In this document: one piece after another, positions 1-8,133 of the stretch | Position numbering within the stretch: the stretch's first letter is position 1 | Layout of the letters: each line of letters starts with the position of its first letter | Origin: Alkalihalophilus pseudofirmus | Lineage (GTDB): Bacteria; Bacillota; Bacilli; Bacillales; Bacillaceae_D | Length of the DNA stretch: 64,000 nt | Reading direction: 5' to 3' | Assembly (NCBI RefSeq): GCF_029094545.1 | Contig: NZ_CP117835.1 | Span: forward strand, 724,001-788,000 | Notes under the pieces: model-generated | Told to the model about the DNA's origin: nothing | The model's input: only the letters and a program-made list of their open reading frames with translations | The model's database searches: none | Made by a program: the position numbers and the translations under genes

Positions 1-1
1 C

Positions 2-265
2 CATGAATGTCCGGTGAGCGCTGGTTCAGTAGTGACTCCTTTTTATGATCCGATGATTGCAAAGCTTGTCGTGAGAGCTGATACAAGAGATGAGGCCATT
101 GAGAGACTGCAAGCAGCTCTTGAAGAATACTCAATTGAAGGCATTAAGACGAATATTTCTATGTTAAAAGAAGTGATCGCTCACCCAGTATTTAAGCGCG
201 GGGAAGCGACTACAGCATTTGTGGAAGAAAATTTACAACCAGCCCAAGGAGGAAAACGATCATGA
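2..265 (+). CDS. yngH: Acyl-CoA carboxylase, biotin carboxylase subunit (C-terminal end)
   Basis: The window begins inside this gene; only the last 87 or so codons are present, in frame from base 2. The visible part (YDPMIAKLVV, then a segment containing GIKTNISML) is the end of the biotin carboxylase C-terminal domain, which caps the ATP-grasp active site of AccC, PccA and MccA-type enzymes. The enzyme carboxylates biotin on the carrier protein using ATP and bicarbonate. The stop overlaps the start of the downstream biotin carrier gene (ATGA), and HMG-CoA lyase and carboxyltransferase genes follow. That matches the B. subtilis yngHGFE arrangement, so a methylcrotonyl-type carboxylase is more likely than housekeeping acetyl-CoA carboxylase. 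The symbol rests on this order. Substrate specificity cannot be read from the fragment. Confidence 0.85.
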   Translation, partial: HECPVSAGSVVTPFYDPMIAKLVVRADTRDEAIERLQAALEEYSIEGIKTNISMLKEVIAHPVFKRGEATTAFVEENLQPAQGGKRS

Positions 266-474
266 CGAAAGTAACAACGAATATGGCAGGGAATGTATGG
301 AAGATGTTAGTGAAAGAAGGCGACAAAGTAGAAGAAGGCCAAGATGTAGCCATTTTAGAATCAATGAAAATGGAGATTCCTGTTGCTAGTGAAGCATCTG
401 GTACGGTGACCGTCATTCATAAGCCTGAAGGAGAATTTGTGGATGAAGGTGAAGTTCTGCTTGAGCTTGAATAA
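262..474 (+). CDS. Biotin/lipoyl carrier protein (BCCP-type)
   Basis: This is a 70-residue stand-alone biotinyl domain. The biotinylation motif ESMKM places the modified lysine at about residue 36, flanked by the two Gly-rich hairpins typical of the flattened barrel fold. It shuttles carboxybiotin between the biotin carboxylase encoded immediately upstream (4-bp ATGA overlap, so translational coupling) and the carboxyltransferase encoded at 2282-3811. Housekeeping AccB is about 160 residues with a long N-terminal linker. The minimal length here matches the free-standing carrier of the yng-type operon (YngHB in B. subtilis). Confidence 0.92.
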   Translation: MTKVTTNMAGNVWKMLVKEGDKVEEGQDVAILESMKMEIPVASEASGTVTVIHKPEGEFVDEGEVLLELE

Positions 475-487
475 ACAAATCTAGGTT

Positions 488-509
488 AGCTGAAGCGTTA
501 CGCTTCAGC
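488..509 (+). other. Intergenic hairpin inside the acyl-CoA operon
   Basis: A perfect 9-bp stem (GCTGAAGCG / CGCTTCAGC) with a 3-base loop lies in the 99-bp gap between the carrier-protein and HMG-CoA lyase genes. The tract after it is TTCCTCC rather than a T-run, so it is not a convincing intrinsic terminator. It may be a transcript-processing or stability element that sets relative expression of the two operon halves. Confidence 0.5.
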
Positions 510-573
510 TTCCTCCATATTGGAATAAACTCAAAGTGCTACATGAATCAGCATTCGATAAAGGAGGATTTAT

Positions 574-1488
574 GTGCTTCAGGATAAAGTATTGATACGT
601 GAAGTTGGACCAAGGGACGGTCTTCAAAATGAAAAGCAGATGATTCGAACAGAGGACAAAATAGCATGGATTAATCAGTTATCCAAAACAGGTCTTTCTT
701 ATATTGAAGTGACGTCATTTGTAAATCCGAAATGGATCCCTGCATTAGCAGACTGCCTGGATGTGGCAAAGCAAATTGAACGTAAGCCTGGTGTGACGTA
801 TGCAGCACTTGTGCCTAATCAACGAGGCCTAGAAGGTGCCCTCGAAGCTGATATTGATGAAGTCAGTGTCTTTATGTCAGCGAGTGATACCCATAACAGA
901 AAAAATATTAATAAATCAATGGATGCGACATTCCCTGTCTTAAAAGAAGTGGTACAACAAGCAAAGAGTGCAGGGAAGTCAGTAAGGGGCTATGTATCCA
1001 CTGTTTTTGGCTGTCCTTATGAAGGCAAGGTTTCTATTGATCAAGTAGTACATACTTCAGAGAAATTAATGGAAATGGGTATTGATGAACTATCGCTAGG
1101 AGATACGATTGGTGTCGCGACGCCTAATCAAATCGAAGAAGTACTGCTCGCTTTGAAAGGCATTATTCCCATTGAAAGACTGGCCCTTCATGTCCATGAT
1201 ACGAGGGGAACCGCACTCGCTAATGTGTATCAAGCCTATCAACTAGGAGTTCGCCGTTTTGACGGGGCAGCAGGCGGGTTAGGGGGATGTCCGTATGCCC
1301 CGGGAGCTGCGGGAAATGTGGCGACTGAAGATATGCTTTACTTGTTTAACGGACTGGGTGTGGAAACAGGGGTTTCGCTCGAACAGTTAGTAGATAGTGC
1401 AGAGTTTATTCATAAAAAAGTAGGCCGCCCTCTGCCTAGTCATAATCTCCAAGCTAGACTTGCGAGCGATTGTAAGGAGGGTGTGTAA
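574..1488 (+). CDS. mvaB: Hydroxymethylglutaryl-CoA lyase
   Basis: The product cleaves HMG-CoA to acetoacetate and acetyl-CoA, the last step of leucine breakdown. The protein is 304 residues, the usual size for this family. Signatures include REVGPRDGLQNE near the N-terminus (metal and substrate binding), the HVHDTRG metal-binding histidines, and the catalytic-cysteine loop GGLGGCPYAPGAAGN. The start is GTG at 574, supported by AAGGAGG at 561-567; the ATG at 572 is out of frame. The stop overlaps the next gene's ATG (TAATG), so they are translationally coupled. In B. subtilis the equivalent gene (yngG) lies in a mother-cell operon; whether that control holds here is not visible. Confidence 0.93.
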   Translation: MLQDKVLIREVGPRDGLQNEKQMIRTEDKIAWINQLSKTGLSYIEVTSFVNPKWIPALADCLDVAKQIERKPGVTYAALVPNQRGLEGALEADIDEVSVFMSASDTHNRKNINKSMDATFPVLKEVVQQAKSAGKSVRGYVSTVFGCPYEGKVSIDQVVHTSEKLMEMGIDELSLGDTIGVATPNQIEEVLLALKGIIPIERLALHVHDTRGTALANVYQAYQLGVRRFDGAAGGLGGCPYAPGAAGNVATEDMLYLFNGLGVETGVSLEQLVDSAEFIHKKVGRPLPSHNLQARLASDCKEGV

Positions 1489-2270
1489 TGGACTCACTCG
1501 TTTTACTTGAAAAGAATGAAGAGGGCGTTGCGCTTCTGACACTAAACCGTCCGAACGCTGCAAATGCTCTTTCAGTAGACATGTTAAAGCAATTTCATGC
1601 GCATTTGGATGAATTGGCATTTGATGAGAAGGTACGAGTGGTTGTGATCACTGGTGCAGGAGAAAAAGTCTTCTGTGCAGGGGCTGACCTAAAAGAACGT
1701 GCTGGAATGAACCCAACCGAAGTAAAGCGGACAGTTACACTCATTCGCACCCTGATGGATAAAGTAGAAACACTGCCGCAGCCGACGATTGCAGCCATGA
1801 ATGGGGGCGCATTTGGCGGCGGACTTGAGCTCGCATTAAGCTGTGATATCCGTATCGCTAAAACAGGCGCCTTATATGGTTTAACAGAAACAGCTTTAGC
1901 GATTATTCCCGGAGCGGGAGGAACGCAGCGTCTGCCAAGGCTGATTGGTATTGGGAAAGCAAAAGAACTGATCTACAGCGCAGCTCGAATTGATGCAGAT
2001 GAGGCGAAGCAAATTGGCCTTGTCGAAAGAGTCGAAGAGGCACATACACTTTTAAGAAGTGCTTATGAGCTTGCCGGTAAGATGGCTTCAAATGGACCAA
2101 TCGCGCTAAGACAGGCTAAGCGTGCCATCCAGGCTGGAATGCAGGTAGATCTTGCCACAGGACTTGAGATTGAGAAGTTAGCTTATGAACAAACGATTCC
2201 AACAAAAGACCGGCTTGAAGGTCTGCAAGCGTTTAAAGAAAAGCGCAAACCGAACTACAGAGGAGAATAG
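1488..2270 (+). CDS. yngF: Enoyl-CoA hydratase/isomerase family protein (probable methylglutaconyl-CoA hydratase)
   Basis: This is a 260-residue crotonase-fold protein. The oxyanion-hole segments are visible (FCAGADLKER around residue 65 and NGGAFGGGLELALSCD around residue 105), together with the catalytic loop LTETALAIIPGAGGTQRLPR. Between a carboxylase and an HMG-CoA lyase, the expected reaction is hydration of 3-methylglutaconyl-CoA to HMG-CoA. A general short-chain enoyl-CoA hydratase cannot be excluded by sequence alone. It overlaps the upstream stop and is followed 11 bp later by the carboxyltransferase gene. Confidence 0.88.
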   Translation: MDSLVLLEKNEEGVALLTLNRPNAANALSVDMLKQFHAHLDELAFDEKVRVVVITGAGEKVFCAGADLKERAGMNPTEVKRTVTLIRTLMDKVETLPQPTIAAMNGGAFGGGLELALSCDIRIAKTGALYGLTETALAIIPGAGGTQRLPRLIGIGKAKELIYSAARIDADEAKQIGLVERVEEAHTLLRSAYELAGKMASNGPIALRQAKRAIQAGMQVDLATGLEIEKLAYEQTIPTKDRLEGLQAFKEKRKPNYRGE

Positions 2271-2281
2271 GAGGCGTTTAG

Positions 2282-3811
2282 ATGTCATTTGAACAAGTAT
2301 TACAAGAACGTGTTGAGAAGATCAAAAAGGGTGGGGCTGAGAAATACCACGCAAGCAATGCGGAAAAGGGTAAATTATTTGTACGAGAGCGTCTTGAGCA
2401 ATTATTCGATGAAGGAGTAGAACTTGAAGATGGCTTATTTGCTAATTGCCAAGCAGAAGGTCTGCCGGCAGATGGGGTCGTTACAGCAATAGGCAAGATT
2501 CATGGACAAACGGTTTGTGTGATGGCTAATGATTCAACGATTAAAGCAGGATCTTGGGGAGCAAGGACGGTTGAGAAAATTATCCGCATTCAAGAAACGG
2601 CTGAAAAATTGAATGTACCAATGCTTTATTTAGTGGACTCAGCCGGAGCGCGTATTACAGATCAAGTAGAAATGTTCCCAGGCCGCAGAGGAGCAGGGCG
2701 CATTTTCTATAACCAGGTGAAACTATCTGGGCGTGTGCCGCAAATTTGCTTATTATTCGGCCCTTCGGCTGCTGGCGGTGCGTACATCCCTGCATTCTGT
2801 GACATTGTCATTATGGTAGACGGCAATGCCTCAATGTATCTAGGTTCTCCGCGAATGGCTGAGATGGTCATTGGGGAGAAAGTATCACTTGAGGAGATGG
2901 GCGGAGCGAAAATGCATTGCTCGGTTTCCGGGTGTGGAGATGTACTTGCAAAATCAGAAGAAGAAGCGATCTCTATGGCTCGTGAATACTTGTCCTACTT
3001 CCCAGCAAATTATGGTGAACTGCCCCCTGAGACCACACCAGCTGCGCCTAAAGAGTTTGAAAAAAGTATTGATGAAATCATTCCTAAAAATCAAAACGCG
3101 CCATTTAATATGCATGATTTAATTGAGCGTGTAATTGATGAAGGCTCTTTCTTTGAAATTAAAAAGCTTTTCGCACCGGAGCTCATCACAGGGCTTGCAC
3201 GTATGGACGGGAAACCTGTAGGAATTATTGCCAATCAGCCGCGTGCCAAAGGCGGGGTGTTATTCCACGATTCTGCTGATAAAGCTGCAAAATTCATCAA
3301 CTTATGTGATGCCTATCATATCCCGCTCGTTTTCTTAGCGGATATTCCAGGCTTTATGATCGGAACGAAGGTAGAGCGAGCCGGTATTATTCGCCACGGC
3401 GCTAAAATGATTTCTGCAATGTCAGAAGCAACGGTGCCAAAGATCTCGATTATTGTGAGAAAAGCATACGGTGCAGGTCTTTATGCGATGGCTGGCCCTG
3501 CATTTGAACCAGATTGCTGCTTAGCCTTGCCTAATGCTCAAATTGCTGTAATGGGACCTGAGGCGGCTGTTAATGCAGTATATGCTAAGAAAATCTCAGA
3601 GCTGCCAGAAGAGGAAAGACCAGCATTTGTTGAAGAGAAGCGTAATGAATATAAGGAAAATATTGATGTGTATCGCTTAGCTTCTGAAATGGTCATTGAT
3701 GGCATCGTTCAAGGAAACGACCTGCGTAAAGAGCTCGTGACACGCCTTGAAGCCTACCGTACAAAGGAATTAGACTTCACACACCGCAAGCACCCAGTTT
3801 ACCCAGTATAA
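2282..3811 (+). CDS. yngE: Acyl-CoA carboxylase, carboxyltransferase subunit (PccB/MccB-like)
   Basis: The 509-residue product carries both carboxyltransferase halves of the crotonase superfamily. The N-terminal half contains DSAGARITDQVEMFPGRRGAGRIFYNQ and the acyl-CoA-binding GPSAAGGAYIPAFCD. The C-terminal half contains the biotin-binding FLADIPGFMIG and KAYGAGLYAMAGPAFEPD. It transfers the carboxyl group from carboxybiotin to an acyl-CoA, working with the subunits encoded at the start of the window. Propionyl- and methylcrotonyl-CoA carboxylases look alike at this level; the adjoining HMG-CoA lyase and hydratase favour methylcrotonyl-CoA, hence leucine degradation. It is the last gene of the visible operon. 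Confidence 0.9.
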   Translation: MSFEQVLQERVEKIKKGGAEKYHASNAEKGKLFVRERLEQLFDEGVELEDGLFANCQAEGLPADGVVTAIGKIHGQTVCVMANDSTIKAGSWGARTVEKIIRIQETAEKLNVPMLYLVDSAGARITDQVEMFPGRRGAGRIFYNQVKLSGRVPQICLLFGPSAAGGAYIPAFCDIVIMVDGNASMYLGSPRMAEMVIGEKVSLEEMGGAKMHCSVSGCGDVLAKSEEEAISMAREYLSYFPANYGELPPETTPAAPKEFEKSIDEIIPKNQNAPFNMHDLIERVIDEGSFFEIKKLFAPELITGLARMDGKPVGIIANQPRAKGGVLFHDSADKAAKFINLCDAYHIPLVFLADIPGFMIGTKVERAGIIRHGAKMISAMSEATVPKISIIVRKAYGAGLYAMAGPAFEPDCCLALPNAQIAVMGPEAAVNAVYAKKISELPEEERPAFVEEKRNEYKENIDVYRLASEMVIDGIVQGNDLRKELVTRLEAYRTKELDFTHRKHPVYPV

Positions 3812-4257
3812 CTTTTAACAAGAAGAGACTTGGGGTCACCGTGTTTTAACAAATGAGAAAAAAATGAACCGTGTATATAGCGGCTGTTTACTTTATTGCA
3901 CTGGAGTCTGATTAACATATTTGGAGGACTCACTTTTGCTTTTTGCTATGGAGGATTGACAATGAGACTCTTGTTAGAAGTACTCAATTTCCTCCTCGCT
4001 CCGTTGATTGGAGCGGAAGGTAATCGACTCCTGCGGGATGTGCGTGGCCATGGGAGACCCCACAGGAGCAAAGCGACGAGCCGGACCGCCCGCGGAAAGC
4101 TATTGCCTGCAGCGGATATCAACAACTAGTAAAAGCGGGATACTTTTTCTTCTAGCATGATTCAGCAGCGGCTTATATGCTCTTTCTATCATTTAGTTCT
4201 AAATTCATACCACACTTTGATCCTGGTCTCTTTTTCAAAATGTGAGGGGGAAAAACG
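3812..4257. other. 446-bp gap with a palindromic repeat and no credible gene
   Basis: The central part is occupied by the repeat at 4003-4126. The open frame running through it (3896-4129) is a by-product of the repeat: its translation recurs at the second copy near 60.8 kb, and it has no matching context. The right-hand part ends in GTGAGGGGG, the ribosome-binding site of the acyl-CoA synthetase gene. I see no riboswitch. Confidence 0.6.
4003..4126. repeat. Palindromic intergenic repeat, family 1, copy A
   Basis: The element runs from GTTGATTGGAGCGG to a complementary CCGCT-type end reading GCGGATATCAACAAC, so its termini form an inverted repeat. Inner arms are also paired (CTCCTGCGGGATGTG with CCCACAGGAG; CCGCCCGCGG). 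It closely resembles the copy at 60746-60875 but lacks about 10 bp (an AGGAGGCTTC segment), a loss that removes part of one inner arm. Similar elements recur in many Bacillaceae intergenic regions. I do not know an agreed name or function. Confidence 0.8.
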
Positions 4258-6207
4258 ATGAGTGAGACTGTCTGGCATCCAACGAAAGAATATATTGAGT
4301 CAACACGACTTTATCAATGGATGAACAAATTAGGATACAGCGATTATGATACGTTTTTCAATAAAACGGTTGAAGACGTAGCATGGTTTTGGCATGAAGC
4401 AGAAAAAGAATTAGAAATTCCTTGGTATGAGCCCTATACCAAATCATTGAATGATGCAAACGGCATAGAATGGCCGATTTGGTTTGAAGAAGGTACCTTA
4501 AATGCATCTCATCTCTCCATTGGAAAATGGGCAGAAGATCCTTCCATGAAAGATAAAAAAGCGCTTGTTTGGGAAGGCGAAGACGGGGCAGTTAGATCCT
4601 TTACATATATAGAAATGCAAGAGGAAGTGGACCGTGTAGCAGGAGGCTTCCGCAAGCTGGGCCTGAAAAAGGGCGATGTTGTTGGAATCTATATGCCTAT
4701 GCTGCCAGAAACGGTGATTGCGATGATGGCTGCTTCAAAGATTGGTGCAGTGTTCGCCCCGGTATTTTCAGGCTATGGCGCAGAAGCAGTGGCAACTAGG
4801 CTTAATGCGGGAGAGGCTAAAGCTCTTATTACAGCAGATGGATTTTTAAGACGTGGGAAGACTGTGATGATGAAGGAAGAAGCTGACCGTGCGGCTGACT
4901 TATCTCCCACCGTGGAAAAAGTGATCGTCATCAGCCGTCTGAATGCCGATACTATGTGGAATGATGAACGGGATGTTGATTGGCAGGAAATGCGTAACTC
5001 TGAGAAATATGAGCAGACAGAACGGATGGACAGCCAAGAACCTCTTATGCTTTTATATACGTCAGGGACAACCGGTAAGCCAAAAGGGGCAGTGCATACA
5101 CATAGCGGCTTCCCGATTAAAGCGGCATTTGACGCTGGAATTGGGATGGATGTAAAAAGAGAAGATGTTCTTTTCTGGTATACCGATATGGGCTGGATGA
5201 TGGGACCTTTTCTTGTTTACGGTGGTTTAGTTAATGGAGCTACAATTCTGTTATATGAAGGTACACCTGATTACCCAAATCCCGACCGTATATGGGAACT
5301 TGTGGCGAAGCATAACGTCAGCCATCTTGGTATTTCACCTACGTTAATACGATCTTTAATGACGCAAGGCGACGAGTGGGTCAATAAGCATTCCTTAGAT
5401 ACACTGCGTGTAGTAGGATCAACAGGTGAACCGTGGAATCCTGAGCCGTGGATGTGGCTTTTTCAGAATGTCGGTAAAAAACAAATCCCTATTTTTAATT
5501 ATTCTGGCGGCACAGAAATTGCCGGTGGGATCTTAGGGAATGTACTCGTCAGACCAATAGGACCAATCACTTTTAACTCTCCGTTACCCGGAATGGCAGC
5601 AGATGTATTTGACCCAACCGGAAAGCCTGTTGAAAATGAAGTAGGCGAACTCGTAATTAAAAAGCCGTGGGTAGGGATGACAAAGGGATTCTGGGGTGAC
5701 TCGGAACGTTATTTAAACACCTACTGGAGCCGATTCGAGCAAACGTGGGTACACGGAGACTGGGTGATTAAAGATACGGAGGGGCAATGGACGATTACCG
5801 GCCGATCGGATGATATTTTAAATGTTGCCGGCAAACGCTTAGGTCCTGCTGAAGTAGAATCAGTTCTCGTCGGTCATGAGGCAGTGAAGGAAGCAGGTAC
5901 AATCGGAATTCCTGATGAAGTAAAAGGAGAAGCTGCGATTTGCTTTGCTGTTCTAAATCAATCAAAGGAACCTAGTGAGGCACTAAAAAAAGAGTTGTTA
6001 AGTCTAGTTGCTGAAAAGCTAGGAAAGGCGCTTAAGCCAAAAAATCTATACTTTGTCAGTGACCTGCCGAAAACAAGAAATGCAAAAGTAATGCGAAGGG
6101 CAATTAAGGCCGCTTATTTAGGATTAGAAACAGGAGATTTATCTGCTCTAGAGAATCCTCAAGTTTTACGTGAGATCGAGCAGGTAAAAGAAAATGTGAA
6201 TTTATAA
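4258..6207 (+). CDS. AMP-forming acyl-CoA synthetase (acetyl-/propionyl-CoA synthetase-like)
   Basis: This is a 649-residue ANL-superfamily enzyme that activates a short-chain acid to acyl-AMP and then to acyl-CoA. It has the acetyl-CoA synthetase N-terminal extension, the P-loop YTSGTTGKPKGAVHTH around residue 268, the WYTDMGWMMGPF block typical of Acs/PrpE rather than long-chain ligases, and GRSDDILNVAGKRLGP before the mobile C-terminal domain. The C-terminal PKTRNAKVMRR contains the lysine that in Acs enzymes catalyses adenylation and can be inactivated by acetylation (family knowledge). Start: ATG at 4258 after GTGAGGGGG. It is separated from the leucine-type operon by the 446-bp repeat region. 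The true substrate is unresolved. Confidence 0.85.
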   Translation: MSETVWHPTKEYIESTRLYQWMNKLGYSDYDTFFNKTVEDVAWFWHEAEKELEIPWYEPYTKSLNDANGIEWPIWFEEGTLNASHLSIGKWAEDPSMKDKKALVWEGEDGAVRSFTYIEMQEEVDRVAGGFRKLGLKKGDVVGIYMPMLPETVIAMMAASKIGAVFAPVFSGYGAEAVATRLNAGEAKALITADGFLRRGKTVMMKEEADRAADLSPTVEKVIVISRLNADTMWNDERDVDWQEMRNSEKYEQTERMDSQEPLMLLYTSGTTGKPKGAVHTHSGFPIKAAFDAGIGMDVKREDVLFWYTDMGWMMGPFLVYGGLVNGATILLYEGTPDYPNPDRIWELVAKHNVSHLGISPTLIRSLMTQGDEWVNKHSLDTLRVVGSTGEPWNPEPWMWLFQNVGKKQIPIFNYSGGTEIAGGILGNVLVRPIGPITFNSPLPGMAADVFDPTGKPVENEVGELVIKKPWVGMTKGFWGDSERYLNTYWSRFEQTWVHGDWVIKDTEGQWTITGRSDDILNVAGKRLGPAEVESVLVGHEAVKEAGTIGIPDEVKGEAAICFAVLNQSKEPSEALKKELLSLVAEKLGKALKPKNLYFVSDLPKTRNAKVMRRAIKAAYLGLETGDLSALENPQVLREIEQVKENVNL

Positions 6208-6212
6208 AAACA

Positions 6213-6245
6213 AGCAGATAAGACAATCGTCTTATCTGCTTTTTA
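6213..6245 (+). terminator. Intrinsic terminator of the acyl-CoA synthetase gene
   Basis: A perfect 11-bp stem GCAGATAAGAC / GTCTTATCTGC with a 4-base loop is followed by TTTTT, directly after the stop codon. Confidence 0.92.
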
Positions 6246-6352
6246 CTTGGACAAGTTTTTCCCTCTAATTACCAATAAAATTATTTGTATTCTTGTACAT
6301 AAGCAGCAGGAAAAAAACCAAACTATGATTACACAAGGAGGAGGTGAGACAC

Positions 6353-6556
6353 ATGGCTAACAACAACAGCTCAAATCAACTTGTAGTACCTGGCGTACAA
6401 CAAGCACTTGATCAAATGAAATATGAAATCGCTTCTGAGTTTGGTGTACAATTAGGACCTGATGCTACAGCTCGTGCTAACGGATCTGTAGGTGGTGAAA
6501 TCACTAAGCGTTTAGTTCAAATGGCTGAACAACAAATGGGTGGTTACCAAAAGTAA
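6353..6556 (+). CDS. Small acid-soluble spore protein, alpha/beta type
   Basis: This 67-residue DNA-binding spore protein saturates forespore DNA and protects it. It has the conserved alpha/beta-SASP core: [26 protein letters not shown], containing the germination-protease cleavage region (YEIASEF), and the second block [19 protein letters not shown]. Start: ATG at 6353 with a very strong AAGGAGGAGGTGA at 6335-6346. An in-frame GTG at 6344 lies inside that ribosome-binding site and is rejected. Expression under sigma-G is the rule for the family, but I could not place a good sigma-G promoter. Confidence 0.95.
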   Translation: MANNNSSNQLVVPGVQQALDQMKYEIASEFGVQLGPDATARANGSVGGEITKRLVQMAEQQMGGYQK

Positions 6557-6570
6557 TTAAATATAATGGC

Positions 6571-6603
6571 TTAAGAGGTGGGTTCGCTCACCTCTTATTT
6601 ATT
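6571..6603 (+). terminator. Intrinsic terminator of the SASP gene
   Basis: A 9-bp stem TAAGAGGTG / CACCTCTTA with an 8-base loop is followed by TTTATT, 15 bp after the SASP stop. Confidence 0.85.
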
Positions 6604-6619
6604 GGAAGGACGGGTTCTA

Positions 6620-6883
6620 ATGAGCATGTGTCCGGCATGTAATGGCCTTACTACACTTCATATCACATGTGAATATTGTGGACAAAATGTAACCATTTAT
6701 GGTCGCACCTCCGATTATCAAGATGATTATAGTGCTTATGAAGAGTATGATGTAACAAGCGCTCAATCGATTCAAACTCAATCAACTCAAACTGAGAGTG
6801 AAGGCTGCACGCATTATGTAGGATGTGAAAGTTGCCGAACATCCTACACTTATTCATTTATAGAAGTTGACTACAACACGTAA
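6620..6883 (+). CDS. Small zinc-ribbon-like protein of unknown function
   Basis: This 87-residue protein opens with two CxxC knuckles (CPAC at about residues 4-7 and CEYC at about 17-20). A stretch rich in Asp, Tyr, Thr and Gln follows, then a second Cys pair, CESC, near residue 72. The likely fold is one or two zinc ribbons. Start: ATG at 6620 with GGAAGGA about 9 bp upstream. The longer in-frame start at 6578 lies inside the SASP terminator and is rejected. I do not recognise the family. It lies between a spore protein and MsmX and is flanked by terminators on both sides, so it is probably transcribed alone. Confidence 0.7.
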   Translation: MSMCPACNGLTTLHITCEYCGQNVTIYGRTSDYQDDYSAYEEYDVTSAQSIQTQSTQTESEGCTHYVGCESCRTSYTYSFIEVDYNT

Positions 6884-6926
6884 GAAGCGACTTATCTCGT
6901 ATTGAGAAAGCCGCTTCTATTTGTTT
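6882..6926 (+). terminator. Terminator between the zinc-ribbon gene and msmX
   Basis: GAAGCG pairs with CGCTTC at 6912-6917, with further inner pairing (CTTATCTC / GAGAAAG), followed by TATTTGTTTT on the plus strand. The minus-strand side lacks a good T-run, so it serves mainly the plus-strand gene. Confidence 0.65.
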
Positions 6927-8026
6927 TATGGACGGATACGTAATTCAGTTTCTGCATCAAAGAAGTGAGCTTTGTTCATATCAAAGGCAAGATCTAGTGA
7001 CTGACCGCCTTCTATATCTGTACGTGAATCAATTCTAGCAACAAATGCTTGGCCATTAACAGAAGAATAAAGAACGGTTTCTGCACCTGTCAGCTCGGCT
7101 ACATCGATTTCAGCTGTTAATTTTGTTTCCGGTGATGATTCGATAAACAGAAGTTCATCATGAATATCTTCTGGACGAACGCCTAAAATAATCTCTTTGT
7201 TCATGTATCCTTTATCACGAAGAACAGACAACTTGCCAGCTGGTACTTTAACGGTTACATCACCAACTTTAAAATAATCGCCTTCAATTTTTCCAGTGAT
7301 AAAGTTCATCGAAGGAGAACCAATAAATCCACCAACGAAAACATTCTCTGGGTTATCATATACGTCTTTAGGTGTACCTACTTGCTGAATAAATCCATCT
7401 TTCATAATAACAATGCGACTAGCCATCGTCATCGCTTCTGTTTGGTCGTGCGTTACGTAAATCGTTGTTGTTTGCAAACGCTTGTGTAGTTTAGTGATCT
7501 CAGCACGCATTTGTACACGTAATTTCGCATCTAAGTTTGATAATGGCTCATCCATTAAGAATACTTGAGGATCACGAACGATTGCACGGCCTAGGGCAAC
7601 ACGTTGACGCTGACCCCCAGACATTGCTTTTGGTTTACGATCTAACATCGCTTCAAGGCCTAGAATTTTTGCAGCATCTCTCACGCGACGGTCAATTTCA
7701 TCTTTTTTAAATTTACGAAGCTTTAAACCGAAAGCCATGTTTTCGTATACATTCATATGCGGGTATAGAGCGTAGTTTTGGAATACCATCGCAATATCAC
7801 GATCTTTTGGTGCTACATCATTAACGCGGCGGTCGCCGATGTATAAATCACCTTTTGAGATATCCTCAAGCCCTGCAATCATACGTAGTGTCGTTGATTT
7901 ACCACAACCAGATGGCCCAACAAAAACAATAAACTCTTTATCTTTAATGTCAAGATTAAAATCAGTTACTGCAGTCACATCACCATCATAAATTTTATAT
8001 ATGTTTTTTAATTGAATATCTGCCAT
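6926..8026 (-). CDS. msmX: Multiple-sugar ABC transporter ATPase MsmX
   Basis: This 366-residue carbohydrate-type (CUT1) ATPase energises sugar importers from the cytoplasmic face. Walker A GPSGCGKST is at residues 37-45, followed by the Q-loop QNYALYPHMNVYEN, the signature MSGGQRQRVALGRAI, Walker B VFLMDEPLSNLD and switch His in VTHDQTEA. The C-terminal regulatory OB-like domain (ILGVRPEDIHDE) is typical of MalK/MsmX/UgpC. No permease or binding protein is adjacent. This fits B. subtilis MsmX, a shared ATPase serving several oligosaccharide transporters. The neighbouring PucR-type regulator (yxkF position) supports the assignment. Confidence 0.9.
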   Translation of the reverse strand: MADIQLKNIYKIYDGDVTAVTDFNLDIKDKEFIVFVGPSGCGKSTTLRMIAGLEDISKGDLYIGDRRVNDVAPKDRDIAMVFQNYALYPHMNVYENMAFGLKLRKFKKDEIDRRVRDAAKILGLEAMLDRKPKAMSGGQRQRVALGRAIVRDPQVFLMDEPLSNLDAKLRVQMRAEITKLHKRLQTTTIYVTHDQTEAMTMASRIVIMKDGFIQQVGTPKDVYDNPENVFVGGFIGSPSMNFITGKIEGDYFKVGDVTVKVPAGKLSVLRDKGYMNKEIILGVRPEDIHDELLFIESSPETKLTAEIDVAELTGAETVLYSSVNGQAFVARIDSRTDIEGGQSLDLAFDMNKAHFFDAETELRIRP

Positions 8027-8133
8027 TTTAAATCCCCCTCATGTGTTCGTGCTGTTATTGTAACCCCTTTCACACAAGCAGAGCTATGGTCAGTGTGCAC
8101 AAGCTTTCAGTCATCGTTTGTGCACATTGACGA

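Noticed and set aside
3896-4129. 77-codon ORF through the family-1 repeat
   Set aside because: Its reading frame follows the palindromic repeat and recurs at 60654-60983; there is no convincing ribosome-binding site and no independent coding signal.
6260-6335. Sigma-G promoter for the SASP gene
   Set aside because: Expected from family knowledge, but no -35/-10 pair of acceptable match and spacing could be placed.
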